Source: an uncultured Prevotella sp. | GTDB taxonomy: Bacteria; Bacteroidota; Bacteroidia; Bacteroidales; Bacteroidaceae | DNA: 32,551 nt | Assembly (NCBI GenBank): GCA_945834405.1 | Contig: CAMAHD010000015.1 | Coordinates: 1-32,551, forward strand | Reading direction: 5' to 3' | Part shown: piece by piece, positions 8,517-18,245 of the stretch | How the letters are laid out: every line of letters begins with the position of its first letter | How positions within the stretch are numbered: position 1 is the first letter of the stretch | Position numbers and translations under genes: made by a program | Notes under the pieces: generated by a model | What the model saw: only the letters and a program-made list of their open reading frames with translations | What the model was told of the DNA's origin: nothing | The model's database searches: none

Positions 8517-9310
8517 AGCCATTTCAGAATTTTGGTCAGCATCATGACGAGACGCGCTATGATGCGCTGACATCCATAACGTAGTTTACCCACACTTGCC
8601 AGATGAGGATAGAGTTCGCAACGTCGCCATGCCACCCACTGCTGATAGTCGGAATAGATCAGTGGGGGGAGAAAGGTCTGCAAAAAGCGTTGACGCTCTG
8701 CATCCCGTTCAGCAGCCCTCGTATTACTGATACCGGTGCTGTCGTAAACGGCAATGACGCTATCTATGACACGCAAACTGGCATGACGGCTCACCAGCAT
8801 CTCAACGGTGAAAATCCAGTCGCTCACAATGCGGAAGTCTTCACGGTAAGGATGCTGACGCAAGAGTTCCAGACGGATGAAGGATGACTGATGGTTCAGG
8901 GCATCAGTAAAGAGGTCTGCCATGGACAGTTGACTCTTGGGATGTTTCACCACTCCATCCATGACATGACTGCCTGCGACAATGTCGGCATCGAGCTGTC
9001 CCATCACCTGTGCCAGCGTATCGTCAGAGTAATACACATCGCCAGCGTTCATGAAGTTCACATAAGTGCCGTGAGCCCACCGCACCCCCTTGTTCATGGC
9101 AGGATAGATTCCCCCGTCTTTCTCCGAAACCCAGTAGCTGATGCCCTTGTCAGCATAGGCTTGGATAACGTCTACACTGCCGTCAGTAGAGCCTCCGTCG
9201 ATGACGATATACTCCAGTTCGACACCATGTTGACCAAGGACGCTCTCCATCGTGCGCCTCAGTCCGTCGGCATCATTGTAATTGACGGTAATAACAGTTA
9301 ACAACGGCAT
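8513..9310 (-). CDS. Family 2 glycosyltransferase, WcaA/WfgS-like
   Basis: A 265-residue GT2 enzyme. The fold markers are VITVNYNDADGL at 6-17, the donor-binding YIVIDGGSTDGS, the SEKDGGIYPAMNKG segment that is typical of the WfgS/WcaA-like branch, and a NAGD motif in the position of the DxD. Such enzymes typically build O-antigen, capsule or exopolysaccharide repeats. The pair with the coupled downstream glycosyltransferase forms a small two-gene unit. No polymerase, flippase or sugar-nucleotide gene is present in this window, so the product glycan cannot be named. The unit begins 162 bases after atpG, behind the atpG terminator. Confidence 0.88.
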   Translation of the reverse strand: MPLLTVITVNYNDADGLRRTMESVLGQHGVELEYIVIDGGSTDGSVDVIQAYADKGISYWVSEKDGGIYPAMNKGVRWAHGTYVNFMNAGDVYYSDDTLAQVMGQLDADIVAGSHVMDGVVKHPKSQLSMADLFTDALNHQSSFIRLELLRQHPYREDFRIVSDWIFTVEMLVSRHASLRVIDSVIAVYDSTGISNTRAAERDAERQRFLQTFLPPLIYSDYQQWVAWRRCELYPHLASVGKLRYGCQRIIARLVMMLTKILKWL

Positions 9311-9358
9311 AGGGATAAGGATTCAGAAACAGGATGCAGGATTTGTAGAATTGAACGA

Positions 9359-9404
9359 TGTGAAATGAGGAACGGGAAAAATGAGTTGTGAAACGAGGAA
9401 CGTG
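9359..9404. repeat. Imperfect direct repeat between atpG and a glycosyltransferase
   Basis: TGTGAAATGAGGAACG at 9359 recurs as TGTGAAACGAGGAACG at 9387, one mismatch in 16, with a 28-base offset. The flanking bases are built from related GAAATGAG/GAAACGAG words, so the gap looks like degenerate simple repeats of the kind often seen between Bacteroidales genes. No gene is visible in the gap. Confidence 0.5.
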
Positions 9405-9417
9405 ATAGGTGAGATGA

Positions 9418-9464
9418 ACAATAAAATGAGAAATGAGAAAAGACCTGCTTCTCCCATTTCTCAT
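9418..9464 (-). terminator. Rho-independent terminator after atpG
   Basis: A perfect 10-bp stem pairs 9426-9435 with 9455-9464 (ATGAGAAATG/CATTTCTCAT), with partial inner pairing. On the minus strand it is followed immediately by TTTTATTG. It begins 9 bases downstream of the atpG stop, so it should end the atp operon transcript. Confidence 0.65.
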
Positions 9465-9472
9465 GATGTTTA

Positions 9473-10444
9473 TCAATTATTGACGGTACCGCCAACAATA
9501 TCGAGCAGCTCACTCGTGATGGCTTGCTGACGGCTCTTGTTATACTGCAGTTTCAAGCCTCTCAACAGTTCATCGGCATTATCCGTGGCAGTCTGCATAG
9601 CCACCATGCGGGCAGCATGCTCACTGGCATTGCTGTCGAGCAAAGCCGTATAAAGCACCAGATGGGCATATTTAGGAATGAGCTGTGTGAGCACTGTACG
9701 CATATCCGGCTCTACGATGAAGTTGTCGTTCAATGGTTTCACATGCTCTTCCTCTACCTTCTTGGTTGACTGATGCTGATGGCGTTTCAGGTATTCCTGC
9801 GACTCCTTGGTAGCGATGGTAGAGGTGAGGTCGCGCTCATGGTCACGCTTCAACTCACTGGTCACGTCAATAGGCAGGAAAGACTTTCGGGTAAGAATCT
9901 GCGAGCCTGCACTCTTGAAGTGATGGTAGATAATCTCCACCCTGTCAATCTCGCCGGCGATGAACTTGTTTCCCAGTTCACGTGCCAGTTCGATACACTG
10001 CTTCACATTGGGTTTGTCAGCCAGTTCCGTAAAGTCACCAGCTCTCTCCAGTCCCAGTTTGGCAGCCTTCTCTGCTACCTTTCTGCCAATAGGATAGATG
10101 AGGATATTCTCCTTACCGATATTCGCGTATTCGGCAACGACATGTTCCATCATCTTCAACACGTTGGTGTTGAAACCGCCACACAGACTGCTGTTGGAAG
10201 AAAAGACTACCAGTGCCAGGCGCTTCACGGGACGTTCCTCGGTAAAGACGTTCGATGCGTCAGCTTCTGAAGCAAGGAAAGTCTTGAGGATATGTTCGAG
10301 AAGTGTCTCGTACGGCAGCATATTCTCAATCATCACCTGTGCATGGTGCAGCTTGGAAGAAGCGACCATCTTCATGGCACTCGTAATCTTACGTGTGCTG
10401 TTGACACTGGCAATGCGCGTTTTAATTTCTTTCAGCGATGGCAT
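9473..10444 (-). CDS. atpG: F1Fo ATP synthase subunit gamma
   Basis: Central rotor shaft of F1, linking c-ring rotation to the catalytic sites. The N-terminal helix (MPSLKEIKTRIASVNSTRKITSAM region) and the C-terminal helix (AARMVAMQTATDNADELL) are the hallmark coiled-coil ends, and SLCGGFN near 86-92 is conserved. The product is 323 residues, longer than the ~287 of E. coli; the extra length lies mainly in a charged insert at about 196-243 (rich in Lys, Glu, His), which I recall as usual in Bacteroidota. It is the last gene of the operon, 27 bases after atpA, and is followed by a terminator. Confidence 0.97.
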   Translation of the reverse strand: MPSLKEIKTRIASVNSTRKITSAMKMVASSKLHHAQVMIENMLPYETLLEHILKTFLASEADASNVFTEERPVKRLALVVFSSNSSLCGGFNTNVLKMMEHVVAEYANIGKENILIYPIGRKVAEKAAKLGLERAGDFTELADKPNVKQCIELARELGNKFIAGEIDRVEIIYHHFKSAGSQILTRKSFLPIDVTSELKRDHERDLTSTIATKESQEYLKRHQHQSTKKVEEEHVKPLNDNFIVEPDMRTVLTQLIPKYAHLVLYTALLDSNASEHAARMVAMQTATDNADELLRGLKLQYNKSRQQAITSELLDIVGGTVNN

Positions 10445-10471
10445 TATGATTGGTCATTAGGGATGAAACAA

Positions 10472-12052
10472 TTAGTAGCCTTTGGCGATGTCAGCCATAA
10501 CCGACTCGATGACGGCAGTCACGCTATCGTCAATCTTTCCACTGCCAAGGGTTGAGAGCACATCAGCATGTGCCGACCTCATCTTGTCGAGGAAACGGTC
10601 CTGACATTCACGTATCTTCTCTACAGGCACCTGATGCATGAGTCCGTGTGTACCGCAATAGAGGATTGCCACCTGCTCGCCCACAGGCATAGGACTGTAC
10701 TGGGGCTGAATCAGCAACTGGTTGTTCTTGCGTCCACGGTCAAGAGTCATGGCTGTCACGGCATCCATATCACTGGAGAACTTGGAGAAGCTTTCCAGCT
10801 CGCGATACTGTGCCTGGTCAATCTTGAGTGTACCAGCCACCTTCTTCATACTCTTTATCTGAGCAGAACCACCGACACGGCTCACGGAGATACCCACATT
10901 GACGGCAGGACGGAAGCCCTGGTTGAACAGGTCACTCTCCAGATATATCTGACCGTCGGTAATGGAGATAACGTTGGTTGGGATATAAGCGGAAACGTCG
11001 CCGGCCTGAGTCTCGATGATAGGCAGTGCTGTGAGCGAACCGCCGCCCTTGACGTGTCCCTTCATGCACTCTGGCAGGTCGTTCATCTGCTCTGCCACTT
11101 CCTGCTGGTCGTTGATACGTGCAGCACGCTCCAGCAGACGGCTATGGAGATAGAACACGTCACCGGGATAGGCTTCACGTCCGGAAGGACGTCTCAGAAT
11201 CAGAGACACCTCACGGTATGCAACAGCCTGCTTGGAGAGGTCATCGTAAACAACCAGTGCAGAGAATCCACGGTCGCGGAAATACTCACCGATGGCAGCA
11301 CCGGCAAAAGGTGCATAATACTGCATAGCGGCAGGGTCGGCAGCCGTAGCACTCACGACGATGGTATACGGCATGGCACCATGCTGCTTGAGGTTCTCCA
11401 CGAGAGCGGCAACAGTAGAAGCCTTCTGTCCGATAGCCACATAAATACAATAAACAGGCTTGCCTGCCTCATAGAAGCTCTTTTGGTTGATGATGGTATC
11501 AACAGCTATGGCAGTCTTACCGGTCTGTCGGTCACCGATAATCAGCTCTCGCTGTCCTCTACCTATAGGAATCATGGAGTCTACCGACTTGATACCAGTC
11601 TGGAGAGGTTCCTTCACGGGCTGACGGTATATTACACCCGGTGCCTTGCGGTCGAGCGGCATCTCGAACGCGCCCGTCATGTCAATGTCACCCTTTCCGT
11701 CAATGGCCTGTCCCAGAGGGTTGATGACACGTCCGAGCATGTTGTCATTCACCCGAATGGATGCGATACGCTTGGTACGCTTCACCACCATGCCCTCCTT
11801 GATGCCTTCGGTAGAACCCAGGAGCACACAACCCACGTTGTCCTCTTCAAGGTTCATCACGATAGCCATCGTGCCGTTCTCAAACTCCAGCAACTCGTTG
11901 GCTTCGGCGTTACGCAATCCATAGATACGGGCAACACCATCGCTCACTTCGAGCACGGTACCTACCTCGTCAAACTGCTGTCCGCCGCTGATGCCCTTGA
12001 GCTGTTCGAGCAGCATCTGTGACACTTCGCTTGGTTTGATTTTATCTGACAT
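10472..12052 (-). CDS. atpA: F1Fo ATP synthase subunit alpha
   Basis: Non-catalytic nucleotide-binding subunit of F1. The 526-residue product has the beta-barrel N-terminal domain, the P-loop GDRQTGKT at 173-180, the [22 protein letters not shown] region, and the [10 protein letters not shown] segment that carries the arginine finger. Length is typical. Its start follows an unusual 184-base gap after atpH that holds an inverted-repeat element, whereas most neighbours in this operon are much closer. Antisense reading frames of up to 484 codons opposite this gene are composition artefacts. Confidence 0.98.
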   Translation of the reverse strand: MSDKIKPSEVSQMLLEQLKGISGGQQFDEVGTVLEVSDGVARIYGLRNAEANELLEFENGTMAIVMNLEEDNVGCVLLGSTEGIKEGMVVKRTKRIASIRVNDNMLGRVINPLGQAIDGKGDIDMTGAFEMPLDRKAPGVIYRQPVKEPLQTGIKSVDSMIPIGRGQRELIIGDRQTGKTAIAVDTIINQKSFYEAGKPVYCIYVAIGQKASTVAALVENLKQHGAMPYTIVVSATAADPAAMQYYAPFAGAAIGEYFRDRGFSALVVYDDLSKQAVAYREVSLILRRPSGREAYPGDVFYLHSRLLERAARINDQQEVAEQMNDLPECMKGHVKGGGSLTALPIIETQAGDVSAYIPTNVISITDGQIYLESDLFNQGFRPAVNVGISVSRVGGSAQIKSMKKVAGTLKIDQAQYRELESFSKFSSDMDAVTAMTLDRGRKNNQLLIQPQYSPMPVGEQVAILYCGTHGLMHQVPVEKIRECQDRFLDKMRSAHADVLSTLGSGKIDDSVTAVIESVMADIAKGY

Positions 12053-12090
12053 TTTTATTTACTTTTATTAATTATAGTTTCTGAAGAACT

Positions 12091-12210
12091 CAATGTTATA
12101 GGAGTTAAGGAGTTATCGCTCCCTGGGGTCGATGGGAGTTAAGCCATTAGTTTGGAGCATTGAAATCAAGCACAAAAACATTTGGCTTAACTCCTTAACT
12201 CCTAACAATG
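12091..12210. repeat. Inverted-repeat element inside the atp operon
   Basis: Between atpH and atpA, the ends 12091-12115 and 12188-12210 form an imperfect inverted repeat of about 23 bp. Its core is a perfect 17-bp match, TAGGAGTTAAGGAGTTA at 12099-12115 against 12188-12204. A second, overlapping perfect 12-bp repeat pairs 12135-12146 with 12183-12194 (GGAGTTAAGCCA). The two pairings compete for 12188-12194. The ~120-bp layout with inverted ends resembles a MITE- or REP-like element. No reading frame of note lies inside. Confidence 0.7.
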
Positions 12211-12236
12211 TCCTTAACTTGGGAAAGTTGAGTTTC

Positions 12237-12773
12237 TTACTTTTTCAACTGTGTGAGCACTTGTCTCAGCTGGTTCTGCACGCTGGCATCGAGCCGATAG
12301 GTGTCATATTCGAGTACGAAGCCACCGATGATTTCGGGATTAACTTCTGTTTCGAACTCCACAGTACCCTTTGTTTTACTCTCCACCATCTTCCGCATCT
12401 TCTGCTCTGTGTCAGACGAGACGGCGACAGCGGTAGTCAGCTTGCCGCGGATGATGTTTTTCTGTCTTCTATAAAGAGTGATATACGAATTAGCCATGAA
12501 CTGCAACACGCTCTCGCGGTCTTCACGCAGCACAAGACTGATGAACGAGGTGGTGAGGGCAGAGATGTTTCCGCCCATCGCCACCACGAGCAGTTCGTGC
12601 TTCTTTTCCTTCGGGAGCATGGGATTGTCTATCGTATGCCTCAACCGGGGCACGTCGATGTAGCTCTTGGCAAGAACTGACATCTCCTGATACACCGCAT
12701 CCTCAATCTTGGCGTCAGTGGCTGCCTTGAGCAGCGCACGGGCGTATCTTACCGATATTACTCCGATGTCCAT
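12237..12773 (-). CDS. atpH: F1Fo ATP synthase subunit delta
   Basis: Peripheral-stalk subunit (OSCP/delta family) that clamps F1 to the b subunits. The 178-residue protein has the N-terminal helical domain starting MDIGVISVRYARALLKAA, the typical YARALL motif, and the C-terminal VNPEIIGGFVLEYD segment matching the conserved IGGx(V/I) region before the last helix. Length is normal. It starts 5 bases after atpF and is followed by the 184-base gap with the repeat element before atpA. Confidence 0.96.
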   Translation of the reverse strand: MDIGVISVRYARALLKAATDAKIEDAVYQEMSVLAKSYIDVPRLRHTIDNPMLPKEKKHELLVVAMGGNISALTTSFISLVLREDRESVLQFMANSYITLYRRQKNIIRGKLTTAVAVSSDTEQKMRKMVESKTKGTVEFETEVNPEIIGGFVLEYDTYRLDASVQNQLRQVLTQLKK

Positions 12774-12778
12774 AGGCC

Positions 12779-13294
12779 TTATCTTTTATCATCTACAGTA
12801 ACTTCATCCAACAGCCTGTCAATGGTTTCCATCTGCTTGGATTCTGAGGAGAGTTCCTTGCGGAGAATCTTCTCAGCCACCTTCACAGAAAGCTCTGCCA
12901 CCTGCGAGCGTATCTCGCTGATGGCTGCCTGCTTCTGACTCTCTATCTCTGCCTTGGCCTCGTTGATGAGACGGCTGCCTTCTTCACGTGCCTTTTCCTG
13001 GGCTTGTGCCACGATGGCATCGCGCGTTTCTGCTGCCTCCTTCAACAACTGAGCCTGCTTCTGACGAGCTTCCTGAAGCATGGATTCACCCTCTTTCTGG
13101 ATATTAGCCAGTCGCTCTGAAGCCTCATGCGCCTTCTGCAGACTCTCGTCGATGTAACGTCTGCGGTTCTCCACCATGCCGATGATGGCAGGAAAGCCGA
13201 ACTTCGCCACAACGAAGAAGACCACCAGGAAAGCCAGAAGCATCCAAAACAACAATCCCAGATCAGGGGTCAGTATTGATGGCAAATTTTCCAT
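12779..13294 (-). CDS. atpF: F1Fo ATP synthase subunit b
   Basis: Peripheral-stalk subunit with one N-terminal membrane helix (about residues 12-32, LGLLFWMLLAFLVVFFVVAK) and a long charged coiled coil with Ala/Glu/Lys/Gln-rich heptads through residue ~160. At 171 residues it is of usual size. The ATLIGM-like FGFPAIIGMVENRR stretch following the membrane helix fits the family. It starts 81 bases after atpE, with a small hairpin in the gap, and ends 5 bases before atpH. Confidence 0.95.
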   Translation of the reverse strand: MENLPSILTPDLGLLFWMLLAFLVVFFVVAKFGFPAIIGMVENRRRYIDESLQKAHEASERLANIQKEGESMLQEARQKQAQLLKEAAETRDAIVAQAQEKAREEGSRLINEAKAEIESQKQAAISEIRSQVAELSVKVAEKILRKELSSESKQMETIDRLLDEVTVDDKR

Positions 13295-13333
13295 TGTATA
13301 AAGTTAAATTCTTGTTTCTCTTACTAAAGCTAT

Positions 13334-13357
13334 GAAGTTATCTCTCTGTATAACTTC
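13334..13357 (-). promoter_or_regulatory. Hairpin between atpE and atpF
   Basis: An 8-bp perfect stem (GAAGTTAT at 13334-13341 with ATAACTTC at 13350-13357) closes an 8-base loop, 18 bases downstream of the atpE stop. No T-tract follows on the minus strand, so it is not a standard terminator. It could stabilise or punctuate the atpE message, since more c subunit is needed per complex than any other subunit. This role is inference. Confidence 0.4.
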
Positions 13358-13375
13358 CTCTGACCGTTCAGGTTA

Positions 13376-13624
<249 letters not shown>

Positions 13625-13750
13625 TTATTTTTTTAATGTGAATAATTTATTGTTATCTGTTTGTTCAAGTCTTTTTAAGTCTTTCTTCTGACCTCTTATT
13701 CTTGCAGCCTGTTTCCGAAAAGAAGAACAGCCTGAATGTTGACGCCCACC

Positions 13751-14812
13751 TTACTCTGCATGATGTTCCTTGTGTGCAAGACCGATGAAGACGGCACTCA
13801 GCATGGTGAAGACATAAGCCTGCACGAATGCTACGAGCAGTTCAAGGCAATTCATGAAAAGCAACATGATGATACTGAAGATGTTTAATCCCAGACCGAA
13901 ACCTATTCCCATCGACCATCCGAGGAAGATGACACAGGTGAAGCTGAGGATGACCGCATGACCTGCCATCATATTGGCAAAGAGACGAATCATCAGCGCA
14001 AAGGGCTTGGTGAAGACACCGAACAATTCGATCACGGGCATCACGGGCACGGGGTACGCCTTCAGGAACAGGGGCACCTCAGGCCAGAATATCTCCTTCC
14101 AGTATTCCTTATTGCCAAACAGGTTGATGGCAATCATGGTGCAGACGGCGAGGAATAGGGTAATATTGATATTACCTGTCACGTTGGCTCCGCCTGGGAA
14201 TATGGGAATCAGTCCCACCATATTGGTTATCAGAATGAAGAAGAATACGGTGAGCAGATAAGGAGCATACTGTTTGTAATGCTTCTCTCCTACCGAAGGT
14301 CTTATCAAGTCGTCGTGAATGCTCATCACCAGCATCTCGACAGCGCCGACGAATCCTCCGGGAGCGCCACTTTTCTCATCACGTCTTTTATACCAACGGG
14401 CGCAAGAAAGGAAAATGGCAATCATGACAATAACCACGATCCATATCTGTGTGACGGTCTTGGTGATACTCAGGTCGAGCGGTCTCACCGATGAACCGTC
14501 AGCGAGCTTCTCGTAAATCTTCCCATGATGGGCTGCATCGAAAAAGAAACCTTCAGGCAGACTGTGTGCGGTACAGAAGTGCCATTCACCCGTCTGCTCA
14601 CTTCTCACGATGATGGGCAGCGGCAGACTGATATGCTTTCCCTCGTAGGTGGCGATATGCCATTCATACGAGTCAGCGAGGTGTTCGAGCACTATCTCCG
14701 GAATGTTCAGTTCACCCGAAGCCTCTCCCTGTTCCGATGCGAATGATTGGACAGGAAGCAAGGTCAACAGAGCCAGAATCACTAACGTTCCTATATGTTT
14801 CATCTTGCACAT
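13751..14812 (-). CDS. atpB: F1Fo ATP synthase subunit a with secreted N-terminal extension
   Basis: Stator channel subunit of Fo that delivers ions to the c ring. The essential arginine is Arg276 in FALMIRLFANMMAGH, and the preceding PVIELFGVFTKP and following C-terminal helices with LVAFVQAYVFTML are conserved. The 353-residue product is about 80 residues longer than E. coli subunit a. It begins with an apparent signal peptide (LVILALLTLLPVQSFA at 10-25) and a polar domain of ~90 residues before the first core helix at about 120. Such an extension is known in Bacteroidota. An alternative ATG at residue 4 (14803) fits the signal peptide equally well. It starts 9 bases after the atpI-like gene. 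Confidence 0.97.
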   Translation of the reverse strand: MCKMKHIGTLVILALLTLLPVQSFASEQGEASGELNIPEIVLEHLADSYEWHIATYEGKHISLPLPIIVRSEQTGEWHFCTAHSLPEGFFFDAAHHGKIYEKLADGSSVRPLDLSITKTVTQIWIVVIVMIAIFLSCARWYKRRDEKSGAPGGFVGAVEMLVMSIHDDLIRPSVGEKHYKQYAPYLLTVFFFILITNMVGLIPIFPGGANVTGNINITLFLAVCTMIAINLFGNKEYWKEIFWPEVPLFLKAYPVPVMPVIELFGVFTKPFALMIRLFANMMAGHAVILSFTCVIFLGWSMGIGFGLGLNIFSIIMLLFMNCLELLVAFVQAYVFTMLSAVFIGLAHKEHHAE

Positions 14813-14821
14813 TGTTTTACT

Positions 14822-15232
14822 TTACTTAGTGAGTTTATCGCTGTCATTGGACACGCGGGAAAAGAAAAGGGCATGGTGGGCCAAAAAGACGACATAGTAG
14901 GCAAGGAAAACCATCACGAACAACATGATGCCCGACCGCTCTGCCACCAGATAATAGACGAACATCGTCGCCAGTGCCAAGAGCATTCTGAAACCGGACA
15001 CAGCCGTATAGAAAGTGGTGAGGGCATCAGGATTTCTCTTTGCGATGCGGCGCCAGATGAATACATCTGCCAGCTCAATCACGATGGAGAAGCCCACACT
15101 TACCGCCACTGGTGTCCCTAAACCGCTGATGTCTCCATAATGGCCAACAGCCCATGCAGCAGCGGTAGCCACGAGGAGCAAGAGAAGACACTGTAGCAGA
15201 AACCTCCTGCACAACTTATCGATATCTGTCAT
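14822..15232 (-). CDS. AtpI-like four-helix membrane protein in the atp operon
   Basis: A 136-residue protein with four predicted membrane helices (about 11-30, 40-60, 80-98 and 102-124) and short polar ends. Position between atpC and atpB and its size and topology match the subunit I/AtpI-like protein of Bacteroidota atp operons, which in other bacteria helps c-ring assembly or Mg2+ supply. No diagnostic motif of classical AtpI could be recognised, so the name rests mainly on context. It begins 5 bases after atpC and ends 9 bases before atpB. Confidence 0.8.
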   Translation of the reverse strand: MTDIDKLCRRFLLQCLLLLLVATAAAWAVGHYGDISGLGTPVAVSVGFSIVIELADVFIWRRIAKRNPDALTTFYTAVSGFRMLLALATMFVYYLVAERSGIMLFVMVFLAYYVVFLAHHALFFSRVSNDSDKLTK

Positions 15233-15237
15233 AACTC

Positions 15238-15480
15238 TTACAGTTCTACACAGAGACTCACTTGATTGTTCTGGACCTCGATGAAGCCACTGGCAATCAT
15301 TTGTTCGTGGCGTCCCTGTGCATCGTCATACATCACCTTTCCGCTTTCGAGCAGAGAGATAATCGGGGCATGGTTTTCCAGTACCTGAAATTCGCCCATG
15401 TTTCCCGGCACGATGACGCTGTCCACCTCTCCATTAAAAATGATTTTCTCAGGAGATACTATTCTCAACTTCAAACTCAT
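15238..15480 (-). CDS. atpC: F1Fo ATP synthase subunit epsilon, N-terminal domain only
   Basis: Rotor subunit that contacts gamma and the c ring. The 80 residues cover only the beta-sandwich domain: SPEKIIFNGEVDSVIVPG at 9-26 and the GEFQVLENHAPIISLL motif are intact, and the protein stops after VSLCVEL, where the second domain would start. The C-terminal helical hairpin that inhibits ATP hydrolysis in E. coli and Bacillus PS3 is absent. Short epsilon subunits of this kind are usual in Bacteroidota, so this is not a truncation by mutation. It lies 15 bases after atpD. Confidence 0.95.
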   Translation of the reverse strand: MSLKLRIVSPEKIIFNGEVDSVIVPGNMGEFQVLENHAPIISLLESGKVMYDDAQGRHEQMIASGFIEVQNNQVSLCVEL

Positions 15481-15495
15481 ATCAGTAAACGTTTA

Positions 15496-17031
<1,536 letters not shown>

Positions 17032-17061
17032 TTATATTTATAGTTTTATTTTTTCTCTCTA

Positions 17062-17069
17062 CAAAGATA
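17062..17069 (-). promoter_or_regulatory. Putative -7 promoter box of the atp operon
   Basis: The minus strand reads TATCTTTG, a perfect TAnnTTTG box, 39 bases before the atpD ATG. No good -33 TTTG is seen at the expected 19-21 bases, so strength or factor dependence is uncertain. The same octamer stands in front of nqrA and nhaD. Confidence 0.55.
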
Positions 17070-17164
17070 GACATTTCCGATGAAATAGTTGGAGCATTTT
17101 CAAAAATTCATCTTAATTTTATCTTTTTTTATCATGTGGCATGGTCGAGAAGCTCTCGCCATCA

Positions 17165-18142
17165 TCAGATACTCAGTTCGTCGAGCACCTTGATGAGTTT
17201 CATGTCGAGCGGTTTGTCTGTTCGGATGGCATCCGCGAAGGGCACATAAACTACTTCGTTGTTCCTCACACCGACCATCACGTTGCGCTGTCCCTGAATG
17301 ATGGCCTCGATGGCTCCCACACCCGTACGGCTGGCAAGAATGCGGTCACGTGCCGTGGGTCGTCCACCTCTCTGCAGGTGTCCCAGGATGGAAACGCGCA
17401 CGTCAAAGTCAGGGAACTCCTTCTTGACACGGTCGGCATAATAAAGGGCACCACATTTGGGACTCTCCGACACGATGACGATACAGCTCTTCTTAGATTT
17501 ACGTATGCCACGCTCCATGAATCGTCCCAACTGGTCAACGTCAGTTGACTCCTCGGGGATGATGGCAGCCTCGGCACCGCTGGCAATGGCAGAGTTCTGA
17601 GCGAGGAATCCGGCGTCACGTCCCATGACCTCGATGAAGAAGATACGCTCATGGCTCTGTGCCGTGTCACGAATACGGTCGACACATTCGAGAATCGTGT
17701 TGAGCGTGGTGTCATATCCGATGGTCGAATCCGTTCCGTAGAGGTCATTGTCTATCGTTCCCGGCAGACCGATACAGGGTATGTCATACTCAGCAGCGAA
17801 GTCTCTGGCTCCTGTCAGCGAGCCATTACCTCCGATGACCACGAGGGCATCAATCTCCTCACGCTGCATGGTCTCGAATGCCTTTTGTTTGCCTTCGGGA
17901 GTCATGAACTCCTTGCTGCGGGCAGTCTTCAGGATAGTTCCACCCTGCATGATGATACCACTGACATTTTCTGTCGTGAATGGTTTTACCTCACCGTTGA
18001 TGAGTCCGTCATAACCGCGATAGATACCCTTGATGTTGAAACCATTGTATATACCGGCTCTGGTGACTGCACGTATCGCTGCATTCATACCGGGAGCATC
18101 GCCTCCTGAAGTCAAGATTCCAATTGTTTTAATTTTTGCCAT
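17165..18142 (-). CDS. pfkA: ATP-dependent 6-phosphofructokinase
   Basis: Phosphorylates fructose 6-phosphate to fructose 1,6-bisphosphate, the committed glycolytic step. The 325-residue product has the ATP-binding [17 protein letters not shown] at 8-24, GGNGS at 104-108, and the catalytic PGTIDND at 127-133 (base Asp131) followed by GYDT. Gly in the position after Asn106 and Gly128 in place of Lys indicate ATP rather than pyrophosphate as donor. Asn106 replaces the Asp found in E. coli (GGDGS); I recall this variant in Bacteroidales. It is flanked by its own gaps of 103 and 142 bases and looks monocistronic. Confidence 0.96.
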   Translation of the reverse strand: MAKIKTIGILTSGGDAPGMNAAIRAVTRAGIYNGFNIKGIYRGYDGLINGEVKPFTTENVSGIIMQGGTILKTARSKEFMTPEGKQKAFETMQREEIDALVVIGGNGSLTGARDFAAEYDIPCIGLPGTIDNDLYGTDSTIGYDTTLNTILECVDRIRDTAQSHERIFFIEVMGRDAGFLAQNSAIASGAEAAIIPEESTDVDQLGRFMERGIRKSKKSCIVIVSESPKCGALYYADRVKKEFPDFDVRVSILGHLQRGGRPTARDRILASRTGVGAIEAIIQGQRNVMVGVRNNEVVYVPFADAIRTDKPLDMKLIKVLDELSI

Positions 18143-18172
18143 AACATTACTACTGTTTTAGATTCATATTGT

Positions 18173-18220
18173 TGTGTGTGTGTTTAGAAGATGCTTATTT
18201 TATAATATATATATAATAAG
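18173..18220. repeat. Low-complexity (TG)n and (AT)n tract upstream of pfkA
   Basis: A TG run (about 18173-18182) and an AT run (about 18201-18216) lie between nhaD and pfkA. CTTATT at 18194-18199 and AATAAG at 18215-18220 flank the AT run as an inverted repeat. No TAnnTTTG box is visible, although the pfkA promoter should lie here. Confidence 0.45.
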
Positions 18221-18245
18221 GTATACATGGATTGTATCTACCTCA

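Noticed and set aside
8517..8573. Upstream start for the second glycosyltransferase
   Set aside because: It adds 19 residues without similarity to GT2 enzymes and overlaps the upstream gene; the ATGA overlap at 8516 is the more natural start.
9273..9476. A 67-codon minus-strand frame in the atpG downstream gap
   Set aside because: Its sequence (repeated Ser-His-Phe-like words) comes from the intergenic repeats and it overlaps a glycosyltransferase start.
10568..12022. A 484-codon plus-strand reading frame opposite atpA
   Set aside because: It mirrors a conserved gene, has no recognisable domain and arises from codon composition. The same holds for long plus-strand frames opposite glgB (3939-5171), nqrF (19998-21161), nqrB (23155-24348), the second synthase (28152-29633) and leuC (29940-30986).
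12091..12210. Insertion sequence or riboswitch in the atpH-atpA gap
   Set aside because: No transposase frame or known aptamer pattern is visible; only inverted repeats can be supported.
17146..17158. Possible terminator after pfkA (CGAGA/TCTCG stem)
   Set aside because: The stem is only 5 bp and the adjacent homopolymer run is A-rich, not T-rich, on the transcribed strand, so it does not fit an intrinsic terminator.
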